A stretch of DNA of 64,000 nt, from NCBI RefSeq assembly GCF_016765655.2, contig NZ_CP086106.1:5044501-5108500 (forward strand), in the 5' to 3' direction. This stretch comes from Skermanella mucosa (lineage in GTDB: Bacteria > Pseudomonadota > Alphaproteobacteria > Azospirillales > Azospirillaceae). The notes below the pieces were generated by a model that worked only from the letters and a program-made list of their open reading frames with translations, was not told where the DNA came from and did no database searches. This document shows, piece by piece, positions 27,478-35,877 of the stretch (its first letter is position 1; every line of letters starts with the position of its first letter). Position numbers and translations under genes: made by a program.

Positions 27478-29061
27478 ATGGCAAGCCAGGAGATCGAGCT
27501 GAAGCTGCGGGTCGAACCGCAGCATCTGCCCCGCTTCCGCAATTCCCCGGCCTTGGCCGGATCGGCGGGCCGTCCGGCCGCCAAGAACCTCGAAAGCGTC
27601 TATTACGACACCGAAGACCTGAGGTTGCGCAGCCGCGACGTGACGCTGCGGGTACGCAAGCAGGGACGCAGCTTCGTCCAGACCATCAAGGCCGCCAACC
27701 AGCATGCCGGCGGCGTATTCAGCCGGGGCGAGTGGGAATGCGCGGTGCCGACCGCCGAACCCGATCTCGCCGCCGTGACGGACGAGGAGCCGTTGCGCCT
27801 TCTGGGTACGGTCACCCAGGCCGACCTGCTGCCGGTCTTCGCCAGCCACGTCAAGCGGCAGGTCCGGATGCTGAACGCCGTCGCGGGCCACGGCTCCGAA
27901 ACCGTGATCGAGGTCGCCATCGACCAGGGCGAGATCCGGACGTCCGGCGGGGAGGTCATGCCGTTGGCGGAACTGGAGCTGGAGCTGAAAGGCGGCGACC
28001 CCCAGGCCCTGTTCGACCTGGCGCTGGAACTGTCGGGCGTGGCGCCGCTGCGGATCGAGACCCGCACCAAGGCGGAGCGCGGCTACGCCCTGGCCGCGGG
28101 GGAGACCGAGTCGGCGGTCAAGGCGCAGAAGCTGCTGCTGACGCCGGAGCATACCGCCGAGCAGGCGCTGGCCTCGATCATGCGCAACTGCCTGAGCCAC
28201 ATGGTGCTGAACGAGGCGTCGGCGCTCAAGGGCGCGGACCCCGAGGGCGTCCACCAGATGCGGGTGGCGCTGCGCCGCCTGCGCTCCGCCCTGGGGCTGT
28301 TCCGCAAGCTGGTGCCGCCGGGCCAGTACGACTGGCTGGCCGGCGAGGTGAAGTGGCTGGCCGGCGAACTCGGCAACGCGCGGGACTGGGACGTCTTCCT
28401 GGCGGACCTGCTGGCCCCGGTCGAAGGCGCGCTGGACGAGGAAGCCGCCCGGGGCGGCCCGCTGACCGCGCTCCGCGAGGCGGCCCTGGCCAGCAGGGAA
28501 CGGGCCTACGGGCGGGCGCGCGAGGCCATCCTGTCGCCCCGCTACACCACCCTGCTGCTCAAGCTGGGAAGCTGGCTGGAGGCGCGCTCCTGGCGCCAGC
28601 AGCCGCTGTCGGAGGAGGCGGCCCGCTTGTTCGCCCCGGTCACCGATCTGGCCGACGGGCTGCTCGCCAAGCGGCACAAGCAGGCGCGCCGGCGCGGCGC
28701 CGGCTTCGCCCACCTGCGGGCCGAGCAGCGGCACGAGCTTCGCATCTCCCTGAAGAAGCTGCGCTACGCCGCGGAGTTCTTCCGTTCGCTCTACGGCGAC
28801 AAGGCCACGGCGAAGTATCTGCGCCGGCTCGCCGCCCTGCAGGACGACCTCGGCCACCTTAACGACGTCGCCACCGCCGAAACCCTGATGGGCCGGCTGG
28901 CCAACGAACAGACGGGCGGCTCCGGCCTGTGGCGCATCGGCGGCGGCATGGTGATCGGCTGGCATGCGCGCGGAGTGGCGCAGATCGAGCCGCGGCTGGT
29001 CCAGGACTGGGAGAATTTCGCCTCGGCCAGGCCTTTCTGGTCGAAGCCGTCGAACGGCTAG
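27478..29061 (+). CDS. CYTH and CHAD domain protein
   Basis: The 527-residue protein has an N-terminal CYTH triphosphate-tunnel domain (about 1-205, with the EIELK metal/phosphate motif at 5-9, YYDTEDLRLR, LRVRKQG, ELELELKGG). A CHAD domain follows (about 225-500, with GVHQMRVALRRLRSALGLF and LRISLKKLRYAAEFF rich in conserved His/Arg/Lys). CYTH domains hydrolyse inorganic triphosphates and CHAD domains bind polyphosphate and target its granules. A PhoB-like array lies upstream and a ParA-type ATPase 18 bases downstream, so a role in polyphosphate metabolism or granule placement is likely. Confidence 0.93.
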   Translation: MASQEIELKLRVEPQHLPRFRNSPALAGSAGRPAAKNLESVYYDTEDLRLRSRDVTLRVRKQGRSFVQTIKAANQHAGGVFSRGEWECAVPTAEPDLAAVTDEEPLRLLGTVTQADLLPVFASHVKRQVRMLNAVAGHGSETVIEVAIDQGEIRTSGGEVMPLAELELELKGGDPQALFDLALELSGVAPLRIETRTKAERGYALAAGETESAVKAQKLLLTPEHTAEQALASIMRNCLSHMVLNEASALKGADPEGVHQMRVALRRLRSALGLFRKLVPPGQYDWLAGEVKWLAGELGNARDWDVFLADLLAPVEGALDEEAARGGPLTALREAALASRERAYGRAREAILSPRYTTLLLKLGSWLEARSWRQQPLSEEAARLFAPVTDLADGLLAKRHKQARRRGAGFAHLRAEQRHELRISLKKLRYAAEFFRSLYGDKATAKYLRRLAALQDDLGHLNDVATAETLMGRLANEQTGGSGLWRIGGGMVIGWHARGVAQIEPRLVQDWENFASARPFWSKPSNG

Positions 29062-29079
29062 GATAGGATCGCCGCCACC

Positions 29080-29706
29080 ATGCTCACAGTCCTCGTCGCC
29101 AACATCAAGGGCGGTTGCGGCAAGACCACGATCGCGACCCATCTGGCCGCCGCCTTCGCGACGGCCGGGCAGAATACCCTGCTGGCCGACGTGGACCGCC
29201 AGAAATCCAGCCTGGGCTGGGTCGACCGCCGTCCGGCCGACGCGGCCCCCCTGACCGGGCTGGACTGGAGCAAGGACTTGGCGACTCCGCCCAAGGGTCC
29301 GGGCCGTCTGGTCATCGACGCGCCGGCCGCGCTGAAGACCAAGCAGATCGAGGAACTGGTCAAGCTGGCCGACATCATCGTGCTCCCGGTGCTGCCCAGC
29401 ACCTTCGACGAGCAGGCGACCCGGCGCTTCCTGGACAAGCTGGAAGAGCTGAAGCCGATCGCGAAGAACAAGAAGGCGGTCGCGGTGGTCGGCAACCGGC
29501 TGCGCGCCCGGACCAAGTCGGCCGACCGACTGGACGAGTTCCTGGACGGCGTCGGCCACAAGGTGGTGACCCGGATCCGCGACACCCAGCTCTATCCCGA
29601 CACCGCCGCCACCGGCCTCAGCCTGTTCGACCTCAAGGGCAAGCGGGTCGGCGACTACCGCACCGACTGGGAACCGCTGCTCGACTACATAGCGCTGGTG
29701 GAATAG
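29080..29706 (+). CDS. ParA/MinD-type ATPase
   Basis: The 208-residue ATPase has a deviant Walker A motif (KGGCGKTT near 10-17), the switch II-like strand LVIDAPAAL and the ParA-type LADVDRQKSS segment. It is compact, as are orphan ParA proteins that position cargo other than chromosomes. No parB gene or parS-like site is adjacent. It is 18 bases behind the CYTH-CHAD gene and surely co-transcribed, suggesting that the cargo is a polyphosphate granule bound by the CHAD domain. That is inference; a role in plasmid-like partition is less likely here. Confidence 0.88.
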   Translation: MLTVLVANIKGGCGKTTIATHLAAAFATAGQNTLLADVDRQKSSLGWVDRRPADAAPLTGLDWSKDLATPPKGPGRLVIDAPAALKTKQIEELVKLADIIVLPVLPSTFDEQATRRFLDKLEELKPIAKNKKAVAVVGNRLRARTKSADRLDEFLDGVGHKVVTRIRDTQLYPDTAATGLSLFDLKGKRVGDYRTDWEPLLDYIALVE

Positions 29707-30022
29707 CCGTCCGGCGAGCCCGGTCCCGCCCGCGCCGGGAGCCCCCCTCGGAACACCGCCTCCTGCCGGACCATACCCCTCCGGCGCACTCCGCACCCCG
29801 GATGGGTTAGTCCAAAATTACTGGACGGGTTCCAGCAAACTCGACGGTCTATCCGGCTCAGATCCGGGCCGATGGAACCCTGGCCCCGCGGAAAGCCGCT
29901 GGGGCAGCGGTTTTTCCACCACTTTCGAAAGTGGCATGCGCCTTGCTGATAAGGAAAGCATCGGCGGACGGCGACGGTGCCGACGGCGAAACGAAACAGA
30001 CCTTCGATCAGCGGAGAAAATC
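29707..30022. other. Intergenic region upstream of the Gly/Ser-rich gene
   Basis: About 315 bases. A short dyad (GTCCA and TGGAC, 29810-29826) lies mid-region but has no T-run. The downstream part should hold the promoter of the Gly/Ser-rich gene. I see no coding frame worth listing. Confidence 0.4.
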
Positions 30023-30277
30023 ATGAGCACCAATGTCGGCGTTGAGCAGAGCGGCAAGTCGGGCGGCGACGCGTTCGGTCACTCCACCTCGGGTTCCATG
30101 GGCTTGGGCGGCGCGGGCCTGGGCTCCGCCTCGGCCTTCGGCAGCGGCAACGGCTCGTCCTCGGGCACCGCGTCGGGCTTCGGCGGCGATGCCAGCTCCA
30201 CCTCGGCCGCCGCGGGCGCCCTGGGCGGCGACGTGAGCGACAACACCTCGATCGGCTCGATCACGATCAACTCCTGA
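30023..30277 (+). CDS. Small Gly/Ser/Ala-rich low-complexity protein
   Basis: 84-residue protein made almost entirely of Gly, Ser, Ala, Thr and small polar residues, with scattered Phe (AFGHS, AFGSG, GFGGD) and an ordered-looking C-terminus DNTSIGSITINS. It has no signal peptide, membrane helix or Cys. GGAG sits eight bases before the ATG at 30023, and a very strong terminator follows 26 bases after the stop, so it is probably a well-expressed monocistronic gene. No family is recognised; a structural, surface or desiccation-related role is possible but unsupported. Confidence 0.65.
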   Translation: MSTNVGVEQSGKSGGDAFGHSTSGSMGLGGAGLGSASAFGSGNGSSSGTASGFGGDASSTSAAAGALGGDVSDNTSIGSITINS

Positions 30278-30302
30278 TCGCTGACGGCCCTTCGGGTCGG
30301 GA

Positions 30303-30336
30303 AAAAGGCGCGGCACCCTGGGGTGCCGCGCCTTTT
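30303..30336. terminator. Strong bidirectional terminator
   Basis: A 15-bp perfect stem (30303-30317 with 30322-30336, loop CTGG) is flanked by an A-run on the left and TTTT on the right. It lies between two convergent genes and can end transcription from both sides. Confidence 0.92.
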
Positions 30337-30354
30337 CATTTCCGACGTCCGCTC

Positions 30355-30576
30355 TCAGTTCTCGTGGGCCGCCGTGTCGCCCGGTCCCCGCGGACGCGCG
30401 CCGGCCTGGTCGAAGGCCCGGCGGATCGAGAAGAAGATCACGCCGACGGCCACCGCGAAAACGATCAGCCCCATGTAATAGAACGTGTGATCCGCTGCGC
30501 GCGACGCCACGAACAGCCCGATCAGGCCGATCACGCCGACGATGCCGTTGGTCACCCATGTGCCGATCTTGTCCAC
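30355..30576 (-). CDS. Small two-helix membrane protein
   Basis: 73-residue hypothetical protein with two transmembrane helices (about 8-24 and 32-50) and a positively charged, Gly/Pro-rich C-terminal tail. The GTG at 30576 is preceded by GGAGGAG at good spacing, better than the ATG 15 codons upstream. It is convergent with the Gly/Ser-rich gene and shares its terminator. No family is recognised. Confidence 0.6.
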   Translation of the reverse strand: MDKIGTWVTNGIVGVIGLIGLFVASRAADHTFYYMGLIVFAVAVGVIFFSIRRAFDQAGARPRGPGDTAAHEN

Positions 30577-30669
30577 CGTACTCTCCTCCGTTCCGCAAGG
30601 CGGCTCGCCGCCACCGTCCATGATTGCCCATCTCTAATAGGCAAACGCCGCGATCGTCGCAATCGATCC

Positions 30670-32070
30670 TTAGGTCGGCGGGGTGCCGGCCAGCGGGAGT
30701 TCCAGGACGAAGCAGGTGCCGCGGGAATCGCTCCCGGCCAGGCGGATGTCGCCGCCGTGGGCGCGGGCGACCTCGCGGGCGATCGCCAGGCCGAGCCCCG
30801 TGCCGCCGGCGCGGGCGGAGCCGGCGAAGGGCTGGAACAGGTTCTCCCGGGCGCGGGGCGCCAGGCCCGGCCCGTTGTCGCTGACCGTCAGGGCGAGCCG
30901 GCCGCCATCATCCTCCGGCGCCGCCGCGGCGACCGTGACCTCGGTGGCGCCGGCCTCCAGCGCGTTCCGCGCCAGGTTGGCCAGCGCGCGGGAAAGCTGC
31001 TCGCGGTCTGCCTGGACCTTCAGTCCCCGCGGCACCCGGTTGACCAGGGCGATGCGGGTGCCGGCGGCCGGCGCCAGCTCGGCCCCGACCTCCTCCACCA
31101 TCTCGGCCAGCGGCACCGCCGCGCGCCTGAGCGGCAGCGTGCCATCGCGCGAATAGGCCAGGGTCTGGCTGCACAGCTCGACCGCCCGGTCGATAGCCTG
31201 CATCAGGCGCGGCGTGACCCGGCGGACCTCCGGATCCTCGCTGACCGCCAGCCGTTCCGAAACCAGCGCCGCGGTGGACAGGATGTTGCGGAGGTCGTGG
31301 TTGATCTTCGTGACCGCCGTGCCGAGGGCCGCGAGCCGCTCCTTCTGGCGCAGCGCCGAGCGCAGCGCCGCCTGCATGTCGATCAGCTCGCGCTGGGCCA
31401 TGCCGATCTCGTCCGCCCGGACGGTCGGCGGCAGGGTCGCCGACAGGTCCTCGGGATCGCGGCGGAACGCCATCATGCTGGCGGTGATCCGCTGCATCGG
31501 CCGGACCATCAGGCCGTTCAGGCTGAGGAACACCAGACCCGCGGTGATCAGCGAGATCAGCACCGACAAGGCCAGGATCCGTTCGGCGAAATCGATCATC
31601 TCCGCGCGGAGCGGGGCCTCGTCCAGCACCAGCTCGACCTCGGCGCCGCCGTCCTTCGGCGAGACCCCGGCGACCTGGATGACCCGGTCGTCCCGGCGGA
31701 CCAGCAGGGCCACGGCGTCCATGATCATGTCGAACCATGTGGCCCGCCTCAGGTCGTAGGCTTGCGCCACCGGCGGAGCGGGCGTCGTGCTCAGCATGTA
31801 GATGCGCTCGTCCGGCAGCTCGAGATCGACGGAATAGGCGCCGACATGGGCGAGCAGCTTCGTCTCCAGCTCCTCGGTGACCATCTGGTCGGGCGCCGCC
31901 TCGATCGTCAGGGCCGCGAGATGGCCGGCCGCCATCCTCTGCTCCAGCCAGACCTGGCGGAAACGGGCGACCGACGGCGCGAAGATCAGCACCTCCGCCA
32001 GCATGACGAACAGGATGGTCATGACCAGCAGCTTGGCCGACAGGCTGGAGGCGAACTTGCGAAGGATCAT
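30670..32070 (-). CDS. Membrane-bound sensor histidine kinase
   Basis: 466-residue kinase. Transmembrane helix 1 (about 14-34) and helix 2 (about 163-187) bracket a periplasmic sensor region. A HAMP domain (about 188-240) follows, then a HisKA domain with TKINHDLRNILS (His258) and a HATPase domain (N369 box, VSDNGPGLAP, GGTGLGLAI). The histidine motif NHDLRN is of the type seen in kinases lacking a linked regulator, and none is adjacent. ATG 32070 opens directly into the first helix. Confidence 0.92.
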   Translation of the reverse strand: MILRKFASSLSAKLLVMTILFVMLAEVLIFAPSVARFRQVWLEQRMAAGHLAALTIEAAPDQMVTEELETKLLAHVGAYSVDLELPDERIYMLSTTPAPPVAQAYDLRRATWFDMIMDAVALLVRRDDRVIQVAGVSPKDGGAEVELVLDEAPLRAEMIDFAERILALSVLISLITAGLVFLSLNGLMVRPMQRITASMMAFRRDPEDLSATLPPTVRADEIGMAQRELIDMQAALRSALRQKERLAALGTAVTKINHDLRNILSTAALVSERLAVSEDPEVRRVTPRLMQAIDRAVELCSQTLAYSRDGTLPLRRAAVPLAEMVEEVGAELAPAAGTRIALVNRVPRGLKVQADREQLSRALANLARNALEAGATEVTVAAAAPEDDGGRLALTVSDNGPGLAPRARENLFQPFAGSARAGGTGLGLAIAREVARAHGGDIRLAGSDSRGTCFVLELPLAGTPPT

Positions 32071-32152
32071 GGCCGGCGGCGCATCCGTTCCGTTGGGGAA
32101 GGATACGTTATACTTAAAAAGCCGGCTTATTGAACCCGCGCTTGGGAAAGTT

Positions 32153-33565
32153 TCAGCCGAACCGGCCGAGGAAGCGGACCAGCCCGCGGGTCCGGCCGCT
32201 GAACAGCTTGGGCGTGTAGAAGCTTCCCGCCGCCCGTTTCGCCGCCTCGCCCCGGGTCGGGTACGGCGCGATCATCGACGCGACGGCGCCGATCTTGAGC
32301 TTCTGCGAGATCGCCAGGCACCAGACCTGGATCAGCTCCCCGGCATGGGCTCCCACGATCGAGGCGCCGAGGATCCGGCCGTTGGGCAGGGTCACGACCT
32401 TGACCTTGCCCTCGGTGTCCCGCTCGGCCTGGGCGCGGTCGTTCTCCTCGAAGCCCCAGTTCAGCACGCGCACGTCGCCGTGGGCTTCCCGCGCCTGGGC
32501 CTCGGTCAGGCCGACATGGGCCAGTTCCGGCTCGGTATAGGTGACCCAGGGCAGCGCCCTGTAATCCACCTTGGCGGGCAGCCGGAACAGCGCGTTGCGG
32601 ATCACGATCCCGGCGTGGTAGCCGGCGATGTGGGTGAACTGCGGGCCGCCCGCCACGTCGCCCACGGCATAGACCCGCCGGTTGGTGGTGCGCAGCCGGG
32701 CGTCCGTCTTCACCCCCTGGGGGGAGTACTCGATCCCGGCGAGATCGAGCCCCAGGCCGTCCACGTTGGCCTGCCGGCCGGCGGCCACCAGCAGGTCGGA
32801 ACCCTCGACCCGGCCGCCGTCGCCCAGCACGACGGCGATGCCGTTGCCGTGGCGCTCCACGCGGGCGATCTCCACCCGCTCGCGCAGGTCCACTCCCTCC
32901 GCCCGGACGCGCTCGCGCACCACCGCGACCAGGTCGGGATCGTCCTTGGGCAGGATGGTGTCCTTCTGGAGCACGGTGACGCGCACGCCCAGCCGCCGGT
33001 GGGCCTGGGCCATCTCCATCCCGATCGGCCCGCCGCCGATCACGATCAGGTGATCGGGGGCGGCCTTGCGCTCGAAGATCGTCTCGTTGGTCAGGTACGG
33101 CACGCCGTCGAGGCCCGGAATGGGCGGCGTCGCCGCACGGGATCCCGTCGCCAGCACGAAGCGGCGGGCGCGGACCGTGGTGCCGCCGGCTTCCACCGTG
33201 TCCAGGCCGGTGAAGCGGGCCTGGGCCTGGATCACCCGCACGCCCAGCCCCTCGAACCGCTGCACGGAATCGTTGGGCGCTATGGCGGCGATCACGCCGT
33301 GGACATGGTCGTGGACCCGGGCGAAGTCGATCTCCGGCTCATGGCCGTTCACGCCGAAGCGCCCGGCGTGGCGGACCGCGTCGGCCGCCCGCCCGGCGGC
33401 CAGCAGCGACTTCGACGGCACGCAACCGTAGTTGAGGCAGTCCCCGCCCATGGCGCCGCGCTCGATCAGGACCGTGGAGGCTCCCATCTGGACCGCGCCG
33501 GCCGCGACCGACAGCCCCCCGGAACCGGCACCGATCACGCAGATATCCGTCCTGATCTCAGCCAT
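32153..33565 (-). CDS. FAD-dependent pyridine nucleotide-disulfide oxidoreductase (MerA/Lpd-like)
   Basis: 470-residue class I flavin disulfide reductase. It has FAD-binding VIGAGSGGLS, the redox-active pair Cys43/Cys48 in GGDCLNYGCVPSK, an NAD(P)H site (VIGGGPIGMEMA), the second FAD motif YAVGDVAGG, and a dimerisation domain. The C-terminal active-site segment reads PYPTRGE where dihydrolipoamide dehydrogenase and glutathione reductase have His-Pro-Thr...Glu, so the catalytic His is a Tyr. It therefore is probably neither Lpd nor a classical mercuric reductase (no N-terminal HMA domain). It overlaps the TVP38 gene by eight bases. The substrate is unknown. Confidence 0.88.
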   Translation of the reverse strand: MAEIRTDICVIGAGSGGLSVAAGAVQMGASTVLIERGAMGGDCLNYGCVPSKSLLAAGRAADAVRHAGRFGVNGHEPEIDFARVHDHVHGVIAAIAPNDSVQRFEGLGVRVIQAQARFTGLDTVEAGGTTVRARRFVLATGSRAATPPIPGLDGVPYLTNETIFERKAAPDHLIVIGGGPIGMEMAQAHRRLGVRVTVLQKDTILPKDDPDLVAVVRERVRAEGVDLRERVEIARVERHGNGIAVVLGDGGRVEGSDLLVAAGRQANVDGLGLDLAGIEYSPQGVKTDARLRTTNRRVYAVGDVAGGPQFTHIAGYHAGIVIRNALFRLPAKVDYRALPWVTYTEPELAHVGLTEAQAREAHGDVRVLNWGFEENDRAQAERDTEGKVKVVTLPNGRILGASIVGAHAGELIQVWCLAISQKLKIGAVASMIAPYPTRGEAAKRAAGSFYTPKLFSGRTRGLVRFLGRFG

Positions 33566-34289
33566 TGGCGCGATTCCCCTTGAACTTCTTGTAGATCACC
33601 GGCACCAGGGCCAGCAGCGACAGCCCGGCGATCGGCAGCAGGATCTCCGGCTTGAAGATGATCGACAGGTCCGGCGTGCCGCCCGCGTCGAACACGGCGC
33701 CCACGCCGTTGCCCACCGAGGCGTAGACGAAGCTGCCGGGAATGATCCCCAGGAAAGTGCCGAGCGCGTAGGTGCCGAGCGGCACGCCCAGGAACGCCGG
33801 CACCAGGTTGACCAGCCAGAACGGGAACAGCGGCACCAGCCGGAGGACCAGCAGGTAGCTGAGCGCGTTCTCGTGGAACCCCGCCTCCAGCCGCGCCATC
33901 CACGGCCCGGCCCGGCGGCGAAGCCCGCTGCCCAGCGCGGTCCGCGCGGCGAGGAACACGCCGACCGCGCCGAGCGTGGCGCCGGTGACCACGTAGATGC
34001 CGCCCGCCAGCGTCCCGAACATGAACCCCCCCGCGATGGTCAGCACCGCGGCGCCCGGGATCGAGAAGGCGACGGCGGCCGCGTAGACGGCGATGAAACC
34101 CAGCGGGGCCGCCACGGGATGGCGTCCGACCAGGTCCAGCAGGGTTTCCCGGTGTTCCCCGAGGCTGGAGAAGTTCAGGTACCGGTGCAGTCCGAGCGCG
34201 AAGAAGGCGACCAGCCCGGCGGCCAGCACCGCCAGCGGGAGGAATCGCTTCAGGTTGGAAGGTTCGGACATCGGTTCGGCGGCGGCCAT
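33558..34289 (-). CDS. TVP38/TMEM64 family membrane protein
   Basis: 243-residue DedA/VTT-superfamily membrane protein with about six hydrophobic segments. It carries the family signature region (IPGAAVLTIAGGFMFGTLAG, then RLVPLFPFWLVNLVPAFLGV and FLGIIPGSFVYASVG). VTT proteins act in lipid or ion transport across membranes. It is the first gene of a two-gene operon; its end overlaps the flavin reductase start. The pairing of a TVP38 protein with a MerA-like reductase is common in bacteria, but its job is not known. ATG 34289 has AGAGGAAG upstream. Confidence 0.9.
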   Translation of the reverse strand: MAAAEPMSEPSNLKRFLPLAVLAAGLVAFFALGLHRYLNFSSLGEHRETLLDLVGRHPVAAPLGFIAVYAAAVAFSIPGAAVLTIAGGFMFGTLAGGIYVVTGATLGAVGVFLAARTALGSGLRRRAGPWMARLEAGFHENALSYLLVLRLVPLFPFWLVNLVPAFLGVPLGTYALGTFLGIIPGSFVYASVGNGVGAVFDAGGTPDLSIIFKPEILLPIAGLSLLALVPVIYKKFKGNRANG

Positions 34290-34453
34290 GGGCGTCTTCC
34301 TCTCCATCGGCGGGGTTCTTCCGAGACTTATCACCGGGCGATGCTCACCGGCCAGTCACCTTGCCGTGAGGCCTCCCGTGAGGTTGCCCCGAGAGGATGG
34401 AGCAGCGGGACGGTTGATCGGGTCGTGACACACGGCATCGGGGATCCAACGCC

Positions 34454-35236
34454 ATGGCCGAGAAAAAGAGCCGCCGGCCCGCCGAAATCATCGAGCGCGG
34501 CAACATCTACTTCTTCTACCGCCCCAAGGTCCACGGCGAGGGCGAGCCGGAGGAAAGCGCCGGCGGCATCGGGGACCTGGAACGCTTCCACATGGTCCTC
34601 CGCCCCGACGGGGTGGCCCGGTTCCGACTGATGACCGTCGGCCGCAAGCGGCTGCCCGACGTGGAGGACCACGAGCGCAACTGGGGCTTCGTCGATCTGG
34701 TCGCGAAGCGCGCGACGGAGATCACGTCGGAGTTGGGCGAGCAGCACTACCGGACGAAGACCCGGGGGGAGCGCGTACGTCCCGCCGCCCGCCTCGCCGG
34801 CGAAGGGGTGTACGTGCTGGCCAGGACCGGCCACTCCCTGCATCTGGCCTATGCCTTGGAACTTCCGGAAAAGCCCGGCCCGGTCCAGAGGGAGTTGAAC
34901 ATACTGGCGGAGGGCAGCTTCGCGCTCTCCGTCAAGAACCCCGAGAAAGGGTCGCCCGCCGCTGCCGGGCTGGACGAGGAGCGGGAAGCGGATTATCCCG
35001 ACAAGCTCCAGGAGGAATTCCGCGGCCGCCGCTTCGCGACCGAGGACACGCGCCTGCTCGATTATGCCGGGGCCGAGTTCATCCTGGTCGGGGCCGGGCG
35101 GGACGTGAAGCGCGATCTCGGCATCGGGCTGGACCCCGAGGACGAGTCGGAGAGCTCCGCCGATATCTTCGCCCAGCTCCGCCTCGCCAAGGCCAGGCAA
35201 CCGATCGAACCGCTGCTGACCGGCAAGTGGAGTTGA
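34454..35236 (+). CDS. Conserved hypothetical protein
   Basis: 260-residue soluble, charged protein beginning MAEKKSRRPAEIIERGNIYF. A 'FFYRPKV' strand and 'FHMVLRPDG' strand suggest a beta-rich fold, and the C-terminal part is acidic (DESESSAD). I do not recognise a domain with known activity; similar proteins with a 'RGNIYFFYRPKV' start are, to my memory, listed as hypothetical across bacteria. It precedes the rpmH promoter on the same strand but is not in that operon. Confidence 0.7.
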   Translation: MAEKKSRRPAEIIERGNIYFFYRPKVHGEGEPEESAGGIGDLERFHMVLRPDGVARFRLMTVGRKRLPDVEDHERNWGFVDLVAKRATEITSELGEQHYRTKTRGERVRPAARLAGEGVYVLARTGHSLHLAYALELPEKPGPVQRELNILAEGSFALSVKNPEKGSPAAAGLDEEREADYPDKLQEEFRGRRFATEDTRLLDYAGAEFILVGAGRDVKRDLGIGLDPEDESESSADIFAQLRLAKARQPIEPLLTGKWS

Positions 35237-35246
35237 CGAACTTGGA

Positions 35247-35275
35247 TTGACTCACGGAGTTCGTGCCCCTATACA
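35247..35275 (+). promoter_or_regulatory. Sigma-70 promoter of the rpmH operon
   Basis: TTGACT (35247-35252) and TATACA (35270-35275) with a 17-base spacer form a near-consensus promoter. Transcription would start near 35282, about 39 bases before the rpmH start. Confidence 0.8.
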
Positions 35276-35320
35276 CCGTCCTTCGTTTTTCCAGTCACCA
35301 GTTTGAACGGAGTGTGTGTC

Positions 35321-35455
35321 GTGAAACGCACGTACCAGCCGAGTAAGATCGTGCGCAAGCGCCGGCACGGTTTTCGCGCCCGTATGGCCACCGTGGGTGG
35401 TCGCCGGATCCTGTCCGCCCGCCGGTCCAAGGGCCGCAAGCGCCTCAGCGCTTAA
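35321..35455 (+). CDS. rpmH: Ribosomal protein L34 (bL34)
   Basis: 44-residue basic large-subunit protein: [20 protein letters not shown] followed by [10 protein letters not shown] and [13 protein letters not shown], matching bL34 throughout. It starts at GTG with AACGGAGTGTG upstream. It is the first gene of the conserved rpmH-rnpA-yidD-yidC-engB block and lies just behind a strong promoter. It is too short to stand out by length alone. Confidence 0.98.
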   Translation: MKRTYQPSKIVRKRRHGFRARMATVGGRRILSARRSKGRKRLSA

Positions 35456-35460
35456 GCCCG

Positions 35461-35877
35461 ATGCCGCCCGAGGGGAGCGCGCCCGGGCTCGGGCGCCTCA
35501 AGCGGCGGCCGGAATTTCTCGCTGTAGCCGGCGCACGCCGTAAATGGGTTGCTCCCGGCCTGATCCTGCAAGCCCGCCGCCATGACGACCGCCAGCACCC
35601 CGGTGCCGGCGACCCGTCCGTGCGCGTGGGCTTTACGGCCAGCAAGAAGGTCGGCAACGCCGTGGCCCGCAACCGGGCGAAACGGCGCCTCCGCGCGCTC
35701 GCGGCGGAGATCCTGGCCGAGCACGGCGCGCCGGAAACGGATTTCGTGCTGATCGCCCGGGGCGAGACGCTGGTCCGTCCGTGGAACGACCTGCGCCAGG
35801 ACCTGACGACCTGCCTCAAGCGCCTGAAGGCGTGGCGCGCGCAACGGGATACGGACCGATGCGGGACCGGACGATGA
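35461..35877 (+). CDS. rnpA: Ribonuclease P protein component
   Basis: 138-residue protein subunit that binds the RNase P RNA and helps process tRNA 5' ends. The signature RNRAKRRLR sits near residue 70, preceded by RVGFTASKKVGNAV and followed by DFVLIARGET. It begins five bases after the rpmH stop and overlaps yidD by four bases. The C-terminus is basic, as usual. Confidence 0.96.
   Translation: MPPEGSAPGLGRLKRRPEFLAVAGARRKWVAPGLILQARRHDDRQHPGAGDPSVRVGFTASKKVGNAVARNRAKRRLRALAAEILAEHGAPETDFVLIARGETLVRPWNDLRQDLTTCLKRLKAWRAQRDTDRCGTGR

Noticed and set aside
29080-29706. ParA as part of a plasmid or chromosome partition locus
   Set aside because: No parB gene and no repeated parS-like sites are near; the tight link to the CYTH-CHAD gene gives a better context.
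32153-33565. Calling the flavoprotein mercuric reductase (merA) or lpd
   Set aside because: There is no N-terminal metal-binding domain, no mer genes nearby and the catalytic His is a Tyr, so a specific symbol is not justified.
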